This document shows positions 14,116 through 27,323 of a stretch of DNA of 64,000 nt, in pieces. The position numbers and the translations under genes were made by a program. Where the stretch lies: NCBI GenBank assembly GCA_951230915.1, contig OX579638.1, forward strand, positions 3,800,696 to 3,864,695, read 5' to 3'. The notes under the pieces were generated by a model that had not been told where the DNA came from, did not search any database, and saw only the letters and a list, made by a program, of their open reading frames with translations. Origin of the DNA: Antitrichia curtipendula (lineage: Eukaryota; Streptophyta; Bryopsida; Hypnales; Leucodontaceae). Position 1 is the first letter of the stretch. Each line of letters begins with the position of its first letter.

Positions 14116-15834
14116 GTCATGGAGAGGTGTTGACCTTGCCTTTCATGTACGGTAAAAATGGAACATTTTATAAACTTCGTTTTTTGATTTTTTCTCAAAT
14201 GCAAAATTAATTTTTCTGAATTTCAATTATATTTTACGAAGGAAAAGTCAAAGTCTCTAGAATTCTCTTTTTAGACTATATTATATATATTTTTAAGCAA
14301 ACTTCAAATCATATAAAATAAAAAAATAACTAATATAACTTAATCTTAATTCCATGATATACATTAAATGTTTTTCAATTCCACTCAAGGGCCGTTTTGG
14401 AAATGTCCCCAATGTTGGGAACCAAGCACTATTGCCCAAAATCAAAAATAATAATATTAATATTTAATAAATAAATAAATTCAAATACATTAATATTAAT
14501 ATTAATATTTATTTATTTAAATAATTTCAAAAATAATTCAATATTATTATCTGATGTGGTAGTAGTTTTGCCACGTCAGATTGTTGATTTGGGGCTGATT
14601 TGGTATAATTTGTGTTTCCAACAGTTCGGGAATTTGCAGCCGTTTAGAACCTTGAAATCTCATCTAATGGATGTCCCATCAACTTCATGAAATTTATTTA
14701 TTTCTCTCTATACACAAAAAATATTTAACAATTTATAAACTGCCTTGGGCTCTAGCAACCTTAAAATATATTAAAACATATAAATAATATTTGAAACTTT
14801 AGATAAAATAAACTATTTTTAGATTGAAATTGAAAAGAGACATAGTGGGATAAATTTGGCTTTTGATCTAAATGGGGTTCTTTTTGTCCATTCTAAATTC
14901 TAACTATTTTTTCTTAGTGTGGTTGTATCATTTATAAAAAAAATGCAATTACTACATCTTTTGAGCTCATTGTCATTGTGACAAATTGTCACAATAAGTT
15001 CAAAAACAAAATAAATTCAAATTAATTTCATCCTCCCGATAAGCTCAAAAAACAATTTTTGTCCCCCCCCTCCTCAAAAAACAATTTAAATTAAATTAAT
15101 TTCTTTGTACCCCTCCATTGCACCACTTTGTAATTTTCAGGTGGGGGTAGGGGAGGCATTTAATATAGGATATATTCCATATTCCTTACTCATATTTGTA
15201 TCTTGTATCCGTAATGTATTTGCATCCGTAAAATACATGTATTGTATTTGTATCTATCTATATAATATTCCATACAATATTTATATTTACAGTGTATCCA
15301 TACATTCATATACCGTATCTGTATACATATCCATATTCAAAGTTGTTTTTCAAGATCAACGGCATTGGGAGGAGGAGGATTTTTATTTTTTTTAAATGAA
15401 CAGCTTTCAATTTTTCCGACAGGAGGGTGGGGGAGGAAATGGACATGACGCATCTTTTTGTTACATTGTGATTGTATCTTTTATAAGATAAAATGTGGAT
15501 ATTGTTAAATCATGTGATCATGAATATAACAAGAGAGATTATTAAAATATATAATACAATTAAGTCAAATTGTCAAATGTATAGACAAATTTCAACAACT
15601 TTTCTAATATCTAAGTTTTTAATCAACAAAACATTTTATTCCAATGCAATTCCAAGAAAGAATAAGATCTAAATTGCAATTTAGAAAAAAGATAAGTAAA
15701 TGTGATTAGATTGATGCAATCATGCCTTCTTGTTATTCCCCAAAACTTGTAAGTTAGATTAAAAATGAATTTTGAATAAGAATTGAGTAAACAAAGGACC
15801 TAATGATAGTATTGCTTTAATAAACAACTCTACA
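14116..15834. other. AT-rich DNA with simple repeats, no gene
   Basis: The stretch contains AATATTAAT/TTTATTTA simple sequence around 14440-14530, a short dyad TGTGACAAATTGTCACA near 14978, two poly-C tracts near 15062, and TATCCATAC-type low-complexity sequence (15160-15340). The 96-residue ORF at 15105-15395 translates the latter and is not convincing. Confidence 0.5.
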
Positions 15835-16235
15835 TGTCATTGAATATGTCTAGTAGATTCCAAAAACGGATATTTAACAAAATCTGGATAGATGAAAGTC
15901 CAAAAATAATAGTTGATTGCTGCCAGCTGAGAGCTGCCAAAGTGTCTTATCATCAATCTATTGAAGAGCATAACTCACTCATATACTATCCAAATGGAGC
16001 ATATGAGGTGTTTTTTTGACATCTATGTAAAATTTAGATGTCAAAAAACACCTGATACGCTCCATTTGGATAGTATATGAGTAAGTTATGGCCATTTGAA
16101 ATATTCGTATGAGGAGAAATATCGACTGGCATCCGATAAGAATTCAGAGTCTAATTGGTCCACAAATGATCAATTTGTCCAGATTTTGTTAAATATTTGT
16201 TCAAACTAAAATATAGACATATATTTTGGCATATA
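15835..16235. mobile_element. ~400-bp foldback (long inverted repeat) element
   Basis: Two ~190-bp arms face each other around a centre at about 16030. The inner 50 bp are nearly perfect (ATATACTATCCAAATGGAGC and its complement; GTGTTTTTTGACATCT and its complement). Outer parts still pair (ATTTAACAAAATCTGGAT with its complement near 16186). No coding sequence. The structure fits a foldback MITE and, if transcribed, would give a long hairpin RNA. Confidence 0.75.
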
Positions 16236-17279
16236 TCTAGAATAAATCCAAATATTCTAAAATATTTGTGAATATTTTAGAGATAAATTTTTAGTATATT
16301 CAATACATGTCAAAACATAACATTGGATGTCTAATGTCTAATATGATGTTTTTTACAAAAAAATATATTGAAAATAACAAGGCTTTCACATAGAGGGTGA
16401 CATTTCAAAAAAAATTAAAATAATTCTATTTTCTATCCAATTTTATTTTGAATAAATAACCAATAATTGATAGCAAGGTCACCCATAAATCAAGTACAAC
16501 TTCTTAAAAAACCCTAATGAATATCAAATTGGTAGATTCACAAAATGACACTTATTCAATGACTTCTCCAATAGCTTCATCTATTAATAGTGGTTTAATG
16601 TGCCTTCCTTGATCATTCATGACTTTTTCCAAGGTAATATTCATGGTCTTTTTTTATATAATAATATATTTATAAAATATCTAAATATAAAAATTCTCAA
16701 AAGCTATAAAAGAAACTGCAAGATTTTCCAAGGTGATATTTATGAGCTTTAGAAAATTGAGTTCCACCAATGAAAAATTGATAACTAATGAATTCTTCTA
16801 CATCACTATTGAAGGTGGGCATGCCTTCTGAAAATAGGTATTTACATCATTGTACATGTCTATTGCACGAGTAAAATTTTATTATACAAAATAAGCTTTA
16901 GAATAAAAATAATAAGCAACTACTTTAGTACCAACTCGCTTATCAAGCAAGGTACTAAATTAGATTGTTATAAAACAAACCATAGGCCCAATTCCAACAA
17001 AATGTACTAGTTGCATTCCTTATAGAATGTTAATTCAGGATTGTCTAAAATAATGTATAGTTGAAGTGCCCTAAAATAAGAGATTTTGAATGGTTTTAGA
17101 TTGTCATTCTACAGTGAGATGCACTCCTAGAATTTGATTACAATTGATTTTCCAGCAACCCATCTTACACAAATAATGATCTATCTCATTTCCTTAGAAC
17201 CAATTGAATTACAGAGTTAGAAAACAAATTAAATATTCATTTATATTGCATTGAATTCCATTTGTAATATAGGAGGTTC
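16236..17279. other. AT-rich intergenic DNA, nothing recognised
   Basis: No conserved ORF, RNA gene or clear element boundary seen. Confidence 0.5.
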
Positions 17280-17542
17280 CATAATATTGTTAATTGGCTA
17301 GAAAGCTTCCCCCTTCAAGAAGGTATAAGCCCTCCCTGGATGTCTAAAAGGAATTAAAATATAAATTAATCAAAACGATTGGTTGGCTCAACATAAGTTA
17401 TAGCTAGGTTATGTCAATGCGTGGGGGGAATATGAGTGGCTACGGTGTGTGATTCAATATTAATTTCAAAAGTTTCAATGTTGGAGGATCCCACTTTTTA
17501 GGAAAGCAAAAAGGACCGTCAACAATGATTAACAATGTTATG
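17280..17542 (+). mobile_element. MITE of the CATAACATTGTTAA family, copy C
   Basis: It begins CATAATATTGTTAA and ends TTAACAATGTTATG, so the ends are inverted copies. The 263-bp body aligns by eye along its length with the inverted copy at 46440-46692 (shared AAGCTTCTCCCTTCAAGAAGG-like block and GCAAAAAGGACC near the other end). Two shorter relatives lie at 32898-33116 and 40623-40850. Confidence 0.75.
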
Positions 17543-17963
17543 TTGTAAAGCACTCGGGTTCTAAAGACATTCACCTCTTAAAAGGTAGGCAATTTCTACA
17601 TTTTGCTTTGTTCATTGCTTCAAGCAATGTACAAATAGTGTACATTTCAAGAGGTAGATGCTTCTAGTGATTACTGCATTTTAACTTCAAAAATTAATAA
17701 CTAACTCCATGAAGCTCCAAAAAATATGAAACAACGTATTCTGGATGCCAATTCTATTTGTGTTTCAAGAAAAATTTATAAAAATATTTCAAGAAGTCCA
17801 ACCTCCCAAAATTAATTTTCCCTTATTGCATCAATTTGAATTTGTACCGAACATTGCGCATGCTCAGTACATAGCAAATCAATATTGAATCTTGAAGGGA
17901 AAGTTGCCTTGATGAGTCCGATTGCAAGTAGAATTACAATTACAATTGCAAACGAGGGTTTAA

Positions 17964-17975
17964 GGTTTAGGGTTT
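17964..17975. promoter_or_regulatory. telo-box repeat upstream of the SDR gene
   Basis: GGTTTAGGGTTT, a double telo-box on the minus strand, lies ~50 bp upstream of the proposed start codon at 18024. It is probably promoter or 5' UTR and supports a real gene starting here. Confidence 0.5.
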
Positions 17976-18023
17976 AAGGAGCACCATCGTCTCCCTCGTG
18001 TTCGCTGTGATTCTTAGGTAGCC

Positions 18024-21000
18024 ATGGAGTCGATGCTTGTTTGCCGCACTGGGACACGATCCTTTCCACCCGCCAGCCATCCCCGCACCACCACCACCAA
18101 GAATCCTCCATGGCGATGGCGCTGCTCAGTTTCCCGTCTTCCCTCCTCCTGCAAATCTCTCGTAAGCTCGTCGTGTATTCAATTCCATCTCCACAAGCTC
18201 CATTCATTTCTCTAGAGCTTACACAGATAGGATTTGCTTTCATGTGAATGAATTCTCCCTTGTTTCGCTGCTCAAACATGTATGCTCTCTTTGGAACCAA
18301 TGCTTGCGAGTTGTTCAGACTTGGGCAAGCAAGACGCAGCAGGTCTTCAATCGGGGATTCGAATGGCGTTGTCAAGCGGCGGCTGATGAGCTTGAAGAAG
18401 AGGTCGAGACGGCAGGTTTAGTGCTCTTCACTTATTTTATGTTCCCATCTTCTGATGATGGTCAAAAAGCCTTAGTTAGTAACATTGCCTGGGTTGCTGG
18501 CGAGGCTAGGGTTTGGTTTGCTTCTGTTTTGTAAGAACAACGTCATCTTAAGATAGTTTGATGATTGCGAATTCTTTTCTCATCTTGAAATTTCAAAGTC
18601 TTACTGACCTGGTGTAGGTTTAAATTAGCATGTGTATTAAGCTTTCGCAACTTTTTTTCTCTTGTGACGGGGGTTTCCCGAACTAACAGAAGGTTTATTG
18701 TTAAGGTGTGTACACCTATAATCAACACGCCCAAATTGTACACCTACATTTGAACCAAATAGCGTCACAAAAACTTAGATATTGATTACACAAGACATAC
18801 ACCATACATGAGAGTATATGAGAGCTGAGAATTGATGAGAATTGACTCCTAGTGTTGGTTCACCTGGAGACAATACTTTGAAAATTCATAACTTATAACT
18901 TATAACTTAATCATGCGGTGTCCAAATAATGCATGCCAAAGTGAATTGGAATTGTCTTTCAGTTGCTCATAAGATCAGATAATAATAATGCTCTCAGTTG
19001 TGATTAGTGTTGATTATAGGTGCACATACTTTTGTGCTTATGGAGGGTGGTGGAGGGTGGGTTGTGCAGTTTTAGTCGTCGGAGGGGGAATGCTAGGAAT
19101 GGAGACTGTGCGTGCGTTGGTGGATGCAGGATTATTGGTTGCAGCGTATCAAAGAGGGGAAACTTTTGATATCCCTGAAATGTTCCATGATGATATTGAA
19201 GAAATGGGGTGGGATGTCATCGATGTGACTACCGTAAAGAAGGTGTTGGACTCCAATCCCTTTGAGGCCGTAGTGTGTACTGTTGGTAAGCCATTTTCTC
19301 GTGTAGTACTCGATTGCTAAGTTGTTACCTCTAAGAAATTAAGTGAGAAAAAGTGGCCGCTTCGAGTTGAAGTAAATCATGTAGTATGCGTTTAGAGAGT
19401 TCAGAAAATGTACCCCAATTGACAGAAGAAATCATACCTTATGGTTTTGAATAATAGAGATCAATGTTTTGAACGTTATTGTATTCGATTACGAGCTTCC
19501 AAAAGGGATTCTGTTCTTTTACCTTGTGCACTTAAGGGTTGATATAGATATTATATCAACGTGCACTCTTTTGAATAGTAATGTAAGCACTTATTGCATC
19601 TCAATCCTAGCTCCCGAATTTAATGGGGTACAGCTGTAATTTTCCCTCTTTTTCTACCTCAATTATTGCATAATGTTTGGCGGTTGATTTCTGCTTTTCA
19701 AATTTGCGATTATATTTCTCTAAGAGGGACGTTTTTTCTTGAGTTCACAGGTGGAGGAATTACTCGACCAGATTTTGACAAGGTACGATCAGTGCCTTAT
19801 TATGTACTAGTTTTATCGAGTATTACTTCCGAGTTGAAATATTATATTGGAATTGAAGTCGTTTGATTTCAGAGGAACGCATTCTAGCAGGTTTTCACTT
19901 GGGCTTTGTGAAGGTAGCAGGATGTTCCCGTCAAGCTGGTAAATGCAGCTAAAACGGCAGGCGTAAAAAGGTTTGTGCTGGTAAGTGGAGCACACTGCGT
20001 ATTTATTGTTACCGTCAGTTCTTGTGTACTTTGAATCGGGATCCTTTCTCGTGATGAATCACAGAACTTCCAAAAGCATACGTGGAAGCATCAGACTATG
20101 CTTCCAAAAGCATAGTCTGATTGCATCTTTGTTGGACAACATATGGTCTGACTTATTTGGACAGATTATATGAGTGCTAAAGTGCTGCAACTGTTCCGTG
20201 CAGGTTTCCAGTATTGGAGCTTCTGACGGTGTGAAAGATGTTGATGAAATGGTATGTGCAAACCTTCCACAAAATTACTATGATCCCTCCAAAAAAACTG
20301 TTGCTGATCATTGGTCTCTATGGAGATATATGTTGTGCAAATAGTTATTAAAGGTGTTCTTTGTGATATTTAGACATTTAAGGAGGTAGCTGAAGAAGCT
20401 GTGAAATCAAGCGAGCTTAACTACACTATCATTCGTCCAGGCGGTCTACTATCTACTGTATGTTGTATTCCAACCCTTGTGTGTTTCTTTGCCCTTTATT
20501 AACGGCAAACGAGAGTCCTTTTTGCTTTCAGTACGTAATCTTTTATCACTTTGTTTTGCGGCGGTGATTCATTGACCAAAGTTCTTAAGGACTTCTCTTT
20601 ACTTTTGTCCTGCAATTCCTAGTGTCCCAGGAAACTTTATCTAGTTGAATATTCTTCGAATCGTTTTTAAAGGGTTTAGATGACTTTCCTCACGCTGTGT
20701 GGTTCTGGGCAGCCTCCGACCGGGAATGGAATTTTGACTGAAAAGTCTGGTATTTCTGGACTCATCAGTCGTGCTGATGTTGCCCCTCTTGTAAGTAATA
20801 CTTTTCTTTTTCTTGTTCTACAACTTGTACCAGTTTTGTGAGTTCCTTTCCTTTTGCATAGAACGGTGATAGCAATGTATTATTAAACAATTCTCTTGTT
20901 TGCAATACACAAAATGCTCGGTCTTGATTCTTGGGATTCAAATTGCTCCTGTTGTTAGACATTTCATTTCCTCACTTAGCATTTATGCTTCTGAGTTTTG

Positions 21001-21477
21001 ACTTCATGCTTCAGATCATGGAAGTTTTGTTCAATAAGAACTCTTATGGGAAAACTCTGACAGCAATCGATGAAGACAAGGTACGAGCACGTTACTTCCT
21101 GACAATCCTCTACATCTTTGAGTAAGTCTTTGAACTTCTATTCTAACCGAGCAGTTGGCATAAACTTTGCTGCAAGCCTCTTGAGATACTCTTCTGAGTG
21201 GGTCTGGTGGTTGTGCAGTTGCTTCCTCCTACATCCTCACTCGACGGGGTAGAACTGATTAGCCTCTGAGGATTGTTTACATACTTCACTTGCTCTGTAA
21301 CCATGTGTATCAACGGAGGTATCTGGAGCACATATCTGTATACTTGAGATTTGTTGTAATTGTGATCAAAGGTATTGTAATTTAAACTGTTCAGATCTCG
21401 ATTGTTATTATACATTGATCATGGTGATGTTGCAGCCTGTGGCAAGTAACATCTGGAATTGCAGTAGGAGCACTTGA
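18024..21477 (+). CDS. atypical SDR / NmrA-like NAD(P)-binding protein, probably plastid-targeted, ten exons
   Basis: Proposed exons are 18024-18161, 18319-18415, 19070-19285, 19751-19782, 19921-19980, 20204-20251, 20374-20457, 20713-20790, 21015-21080 and 21436-21477. All have GT-AG borders and keep frame, giving 286 residues and a TGA stop. The first ~46 residues are rich in Ser, Arg and Thr with few acids, like a chloroplast transit peptide. The Rossmann start VLVVGGGMLG (nucleotide-binding GGGMLG, residues 83-88) follows. VSSIGAS (182-188), NYTIIRPGG (213-221) and GLISRADVAPL match the NAD(P)H-binding atypical SDR group (YbjT/NmrA-like). No classical YxxxK catalytic pair is evident, usual for this group; substrate unknown. 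Least certain are the first two exons, the GTTTAG donor after exon 2, and the short last exon; the SDR core is secure. Confidence 0.85.
20085..20123. repeat. small perfect hairpin in SDR intron 5
   Basis: CAGACTATGCTT and AAGCATAGTCTG face each other across a few bases. Short and probably incidental; recorded because it lies inside a transcribed intron. Confidence 0.4.
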
Positions 21478-23916
21478 AACATTTCTCCATAGGAGAATAA
21501 CAGGTAAATAAATTCCATTTCAGAAATGCGGATATATCAACAGTAAGATTGGAGAAGCGCACCACCATATTGTATTACGCAATCCTATCTGCTTACTGAA
21601 AAAATATTCCAAAAATACAGGAGGGTGATTGTATTATCATTTTTTCGCTGCTCAGAATGCCTCGTCTCAAATCTATTTGTAGTTATTCCACTGACGTACA
21701 CTTTCAAAAGCGAGCTTCTTCCCTTGCGAACATAATGGTTGTTGCCCGAATTCAACAGTAATTTATTTTTCTCTCCCCCTCCCCTTATTGGACAGGAACC
21801 CGGGTTCTGTACGTCCTAATGTGAACAGTGGAGAACACCACAGCCTTGGGAGCAACAGGGGACCTACACCAGGACATATCAGGCTATCAGTAACATGCAG
21901 TCTTTACGTCAAAGACAGAATCAACAACCCTTCAAGATTCCCTGAATTCCTGTAAAGTGCTGGGAAGTGTACGAAACCGAAATGATTCTGCGGTAAGAAG
22001 ACCATATGCTGGATCCCAGCTTAAAAAAAGTCGTGATATTTTCATGCCAGTTGGAGTGGGCTCAATAAACAAATTATTGTGCCCTTTGCCCGATGCACAG
22101 TGTGTAGTGAGCGTTCTAAAGTCCAAAGAGTTGCCAACAAACGGATCTCATTCAGAGCGCCTAGAGGACAAAAGGGAAGCTGATAGATGCTACCATGCAC
22201 ATGGGAGGAAGGTACGGTGCATCAACAGCTCGACGTAAAAACCGAGGTGCGACTGTACTGCCCAGCCCCTCGGAAACAAAAAAGACTGAGGTGAGGGACA
22301 CGGTCTCCTTTCGAAGTACAACGGACTGTGAGTGAGGCTTTTGGATGCAATTTCAACCTTGCAATTTCCAGTTTCAGTTAGAATTACAAGTTGCAACTCA
22401 TAACCTTCTTTTCTTTCAACTTGCTTCCTGCACCCTTGGATCATGAAGATCAAAGGTTGTGATTGAAACATGTACAAACTAGTTATGTATGATAATCTAT
22501 TCCTTGCCAGTGCGGCTTATAATCATTATCTAATACATATTGGGAATTTGAGTCCTACACAGTTTTGTTTAGGGAGGTTATGAAATGTCAAATGAACCTA
22601 ATGGAATAGGGGACAAGTCTCCAAGACTGAGCGTATGCTTAGAAGGCATATTGAAACTTAGAAGGGTGTGCAATCGGGAGAGGGGTCATGATGTGTATGC
22701 TTACCTTGATAGTAGAGCAATGCTTTGTCATTCATATTTTCATCTATGACTTTGCTAATAGGATTCGCACATCATTGGATTAATTTTGTGAAGGTAGGAG
22801 CCTATGGTCATGCATACAAACTTCAAAATCCTTCATATTGTATGTTCTATTTTTCCATTATATATAAATGATTTAATTTTTTTCCAAGGATGAAATCACA
22901 TATCTATTGTAAGTCATAAAATTTAAAATCTAATGTTCATTTGAAATCCTTATAAGCCATTATGCACCGAAAAGAGGCATATCACCTCCTGTTCTTGCAA
23001 TTTTTGACTCTTCCTTGGTGAAACCATAGCCATTGATCTTCTTACAAAAAAAATGTTCCTCCCTCCATTGCTGGCGATTAGATGATGAGACAAAAAAAAA
23101 TAGTTGTTGATTGGCCATCCAATAGACAATCTTGGCCATCCGATAGTTAGGGTTTGGTACTTTGGAATATGAAATATGGATATGGAATTCATAATATATA
23201 TGAAATACAAAATTTGTATGGAATGTATATGGAAATATACAAAATATATAAGTATCCACACCAATTTAGATGAATATATCCAATATTTATTGCACTCCAA
23301 ACAAATTCCAAAAAAATACAAATATAGGATTGGTGTGGGTATTCACAAGCACAATTCATAAATTCATTTCTCAAGCATTTATCACAATGTGCTCAAATTT
23401 TTTAATGTAAAAGTCTTACAATTGTAATTTGTAAAAGCTTAACAACCAATGGAAGAATGAGATGTGTAACCCTATTGTTTTTTATATGTGAATTGAAGGA
23501 AAAACAACATGTTTATTACTATGCACCCACCCACTATACACCAAAAAGTGACACTTTCTAGCTTCATTAGGAGTAGAACTTGGACTTGATTAGCATCTTT
23601 TTATAGTTTGAGAATTGTTAGACAATGGTTGCAGGTTCAAAGTTCAAATATATATTTTTTAAATTAAAAACTATAAAACTTTCAAGTTTCAATTACTTTT
23701 GAGACTAATCTCAATAACCATCACTACATTAATCATACTCAAATTTGAAAAAATCTCATTTTTATGACTAAATACAAATAAAATAGAAGTTGCCAAAATA
23801 AAAGGTATCTATGGATTTAGCATTTTCTTTGGTAGAAAAGTCAACAATACCATAATAAGGGAATTTTCAGCCCCATCTACTACAATTAAGGTAGAAGCAT
23901 CCATTTAAGTCCATAT
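21478..23916. other. 3' flank of the SDR gene and AT-rich DNA, no further gene
   Basis: AATAAA at 21507-21512 is a possible polyadenylation signal 30 bp after the proposed stop. The 21.8-22.5 kb part is GC-balanced and may be alternative 3' UTR; its ORFs (93-95 residues, both strands) show no family signature. From 22.8 kb it is AT-rich with TATGGA/ATATAC low complexity at 23160-23300. Confidence 0.45.
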
Positions 23917-24000
23917 CTCCAAGGGGGGGCACTTAGAGTATCCATTAGAAACCACATGCGAACAAAACTTTGGACCCCCTATATACTTTTTGAATTTTGA

Positions 24001-24031
<31 letters not shown>

Positions 24032-24481
24032 TATTTTCCTACTTTGAAAGTTTATGTTTTGAATTATTGATATTTTTATTTGTTGATAATTAATTACAAT
24101 TTTTTGAAGTAAAAAAATACACTATAGAACCGAAAAATAACTTTCACACCCCTATATTATATAAGAAAAATTGTCTAAAAAATGAACAAAAAGTTCCTAA
24201 AAATAATTCTCTATTGAAAGCTCATTTTGAGTTGAATATTGATTCAATGGTCATCTAAATGTATTCTCTATAATTATTTTAGTTGAAAAACATGCCATTT
24301 TAGTTCATTTTCAACCTCTTCTAGAAATCATTTTATATTTTATTTGAGTTGAAAATTTTCGCAATAGAAACCTATAGTCATTATTAAACAATGCTCAAAA
24401 TTTTAGGTTGAAATTATAGTTTATTAGAAGCCACTTGTTTGCACATGGTTTGTTGTAGTAGAACTAAGTGCATCTCCCAAG
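23917..24481. mobile_element. 565-bp non-autonomous element with 8-bp TSD (hAT-like), copy A
   Basis: Inverted ends read CTCCAAGGGGGGGCACTTAG and, inverted on the right, CTTGGGAGATGCACTTAG. They are flanked by identical 8-bp GTCCATAT duplications at 23909-23916 and 24482-24489. A near-identical second copy with its own 8-bp duplication is at 47049-47612. An 8-bp duplication is the usual signature of hAT transposons. A (TA)n microsatellite at about 24001-24026 is internal. No ORF. Confidence 0.85.
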
Positions 24482-24489
24482 GTCCATAT

Positions 24490-24949
24490 ACCCATTGATT
24501 CATTGTAAGGTTTTGTTAAAGTGTCTCCAAAAGTACCTTGAAATTGTCCCCATGCTTAATTATGGTTGGTGAATGTTGATATTTTTAGATTTCTATGTCA
24601 AAATCAAGACAGCTTTGCTCGAGTGTTGATTTAGGTGTCCTAAGGAGCTCTCCTTTGAAAATTCACAAAAAATAGATCCCTCATAAAAAAAAATTAAATT
24701 AAATTTATGATTTTCAATTGCCAATACTAAGGGAAAAAAATTCTAACAAAAGATGCCTCCAACTATGCTAAATTGCTTAAATTCACATGAATGAATGCTT
24801 CTACTTTAGATTCAAGTAACTTTAGAACAATATTGGAGGGGGGGGGGGGGGGGAAATCCGTAATACAAGGTTTTGTGAAGGCATTCATTGAACATAAATC
24901 AATATTCACATTAGTCATAAATGCAAGCATGGTCAAGTCTACAATGCCA
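24490..24949. other. AT-rich spacer with a 16-G homopolymer
   Basis: An uninterrupted G run lies at 24838-24853. ORFs crossing it on both strands have no recognisable content. Confidence 0.5.
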
Positions 24950-25876
24950 TTAATCCCTAAAGGACCAGCCTGCAGAATTTGGCAACATAAAAAAATTGGG
25001 CAGGTACATGTGGCCAGAGATTTACAAGTTTGAGGCTGAAATTTTAATAGAAGTTGTGGACGAGGAGTACCTTTCATTTGAACTAAATTTTATGACATTT
25101 GGAAATACGAGTCAAAAGTTATGGCCTAATATGTTACTTTTTTTCTCAGCCGGGCAGTTAGGGCAGATCAGAAAAAATCACTTTTTTCAGAAACAAAAAT
25201 TTGAAACTGGTTTTCCAGAGCTATCTATACGTGGAAAGCTTTTAATCATTCCATTTTGACCAATGAGTCAAAAGTTATGAGGAGTTTTAGTTTGCGGGCA
25301 GTTTTGGAATCTCTACTCTAAAATAAACTTTGAAGTCTTTTATCTTACTCAATTTTCAATATTTTTTGAAAAAAATAAAATCGTAGGATGTAGATTGTTT
25401 AATACAACATTTCAACCATTGGGATTGGCATATTTCAATTTCATATCTAAATTCTTAACAATTTAGTATTTTGAATCATTCTCTACTTCATTCTACTTAC
25501 TATTTTTTTCCTATATGTTGTACAATTCCAAATGATGTGAAATTTTTCAAGCATGTAGCCAACTTGTTTAGGAAAAAGAATCCAAAGAAGCACCACCATT
25601 TTGGACATTTTTTCATAGAAAAGTGAGCTTTTGAAGTGCAGCTGCCCGGTTTTTTGCAGGGGTCAAAAAACAATTTCAGTGATTTTGAATGCTTATATCT
25701 TGCAATCCACGTGGTGGAAATTTCTGAAATTTTTACCACATATTCTCAAGTCAGCATACTACAAGATCCTACGGTTACATGAGTCAAAAAAAAATTCAAA
25801 AATTTGGTACTTGTACTAAAAACGGCAGTTCTTGAGCGTTTTAGTGAAAACATAGTCACAGAACTTTAGGGGTTAA
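24950..25876 (+). mobile_element. TTAA-flanked ~930-bp repeat, copy 2
   Basis: Starts TTAATCCCTAAAGGACC and ends CTTTAGGGGTTAA. Its first ~180 bp also match the fragments at 165-276 and 35755-35945, and the remainder matches copies 1, 3 and 4. Non-coding. Confidence 0.75.
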
Positions 25877-26312
25877 GGTAGAACAGCCCATCATGGTCAA
25901 ATGACCCATAACAGACACCATGATGATTTTTCTCAGTTTATGAGATTTTGGGCCACAATCAATGTCTTACCTAACACTAATAAAATAATTAGTAACCTCA
26001 TTAGGAGCACCCAACTATTTCAATGTAAATCATATAAGTTAAGTTGAATACATTTGATTGTATAAGTAAAAATGAATGTGAAGGAGACAAAAATTGCACC
26101 ATTTATAATTTTGCAATAGTTGATGTAAGGTAGGGATGTTGGAACAACCAAAATCACCAAATTTATTGTCAACTATTTATGTTATTTACCAAAAAAATTG
26201 CAAAAATTTGTAAATCAACATTTGTAAAAATAATATGCAAAGAAAATTAGTATGCAATTTGAACCCCATCATATACAGTAAAACAACCCATCATGGTCAG
26301 AATTGGATAGTT

Positions 26313-27252
26313 GGGTGTTCCTAAAGTTTTTTGGTGTTTTTAGGTCCAAAATTGCTTCAAAGTACTTAAACCCAGAGCAAGGCTAAAATCTTCATCTATA
26401 TTTATTCATTAATAAATCCAACCATAGGATCCTTTAGTTAACTTGTTAGAGTACACCCTCCTAAAATTTCAAAATAAGAAACCTTACCAATTACAAGATT
26501 GAGGCACTTGAATTTGAAAAAGAAGCATTTTTCAACTCTTTCCAAATGGTTAGATTTCATCTTTCAAACTTTTAACACAAAAATATATAGATCCTACAAT
26601 TTGTTACTCTCCATAAGATCTTAAAGAAATAAGTTGGAAATACTTATAAGAAATTTCAAACAAAAAATATTTCATATTCATATTTGAAAAAAAATAGTAA
26701 GTAGAAAGAAGTAGAGTATGATTTAAAATACTAAATTGTTAAGAACTCAATTATGGAACTGAAAAATGCCAACTCAAATGGTTGTAATGTTGTAATAAAC
26801 AATCTACACCCAATGTTTTTATTTTTCTTCAAAAAATTGAAAATTGAGTAAAATAAAAGACTTCAAAGTTTATTATAGAGTAGAGATTCTATAACTAACT
26901 GCAAACTAAAATTCCTTAGAACTTTCATCTCATTACTCAAAATGAAATGATTAAAAGCTTCCCATGTATATATAAATCTATAAAACCAATTTCAAGTTCT
27001 TATTTTTGAAAAACTGTTTTTTAAAGAATTTTTGAGCTACTTGATATGTTGCCGAATAATGAAAATTACATATCATACAATAACTTTTTAACCATGTAGT
27101 CAAAAGTTATGAAAATTGTTGTACCTTGAAGCTATTCCTTGGGCATATGTTATGCAAAAAATTCAAAGAAAAAATAATAATATTGTCATTAGTGAGCTGC
27201 CCCAAATCGCTATGCTATCCAAAATAATGTTGTTTGGTCTTTTAGGGGTTAA
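26313..27252 (-). mobile_element. TTAA-flanked ~930-bp repeat, copy 3 (inverted)
   Basis: On the minus strand it starts TTAACCCCTAAAAGACCAAAC at 27252 and carries the family landmarks in order (GCATAGCGATTT, CCCAAGGAATAGCTTC, AATAAACTTTGAAGTC, AAGTAGAAAGAAGTAG complement). The distal end near 26313 is degenerate (CCTAAAG is kept, TTAA is lost). Confidence 0.65.
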
Positions 27253-27323
27253 TTTTAAATATACTAGTGTGCCCTATGCCATTGCCACAGTCAAAATAAA
27301 AGTAAGAGTAATTTTTCTATTTT

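Noticed and set aside
18041..18247. Alternative start for the SDR gene (ATG at 18110 reading MAMALLSFP)
   Set aside because: It reaches the exon 1 donor in the wrong phase for exon 2; the ATG at 18024 joins in phase 0.
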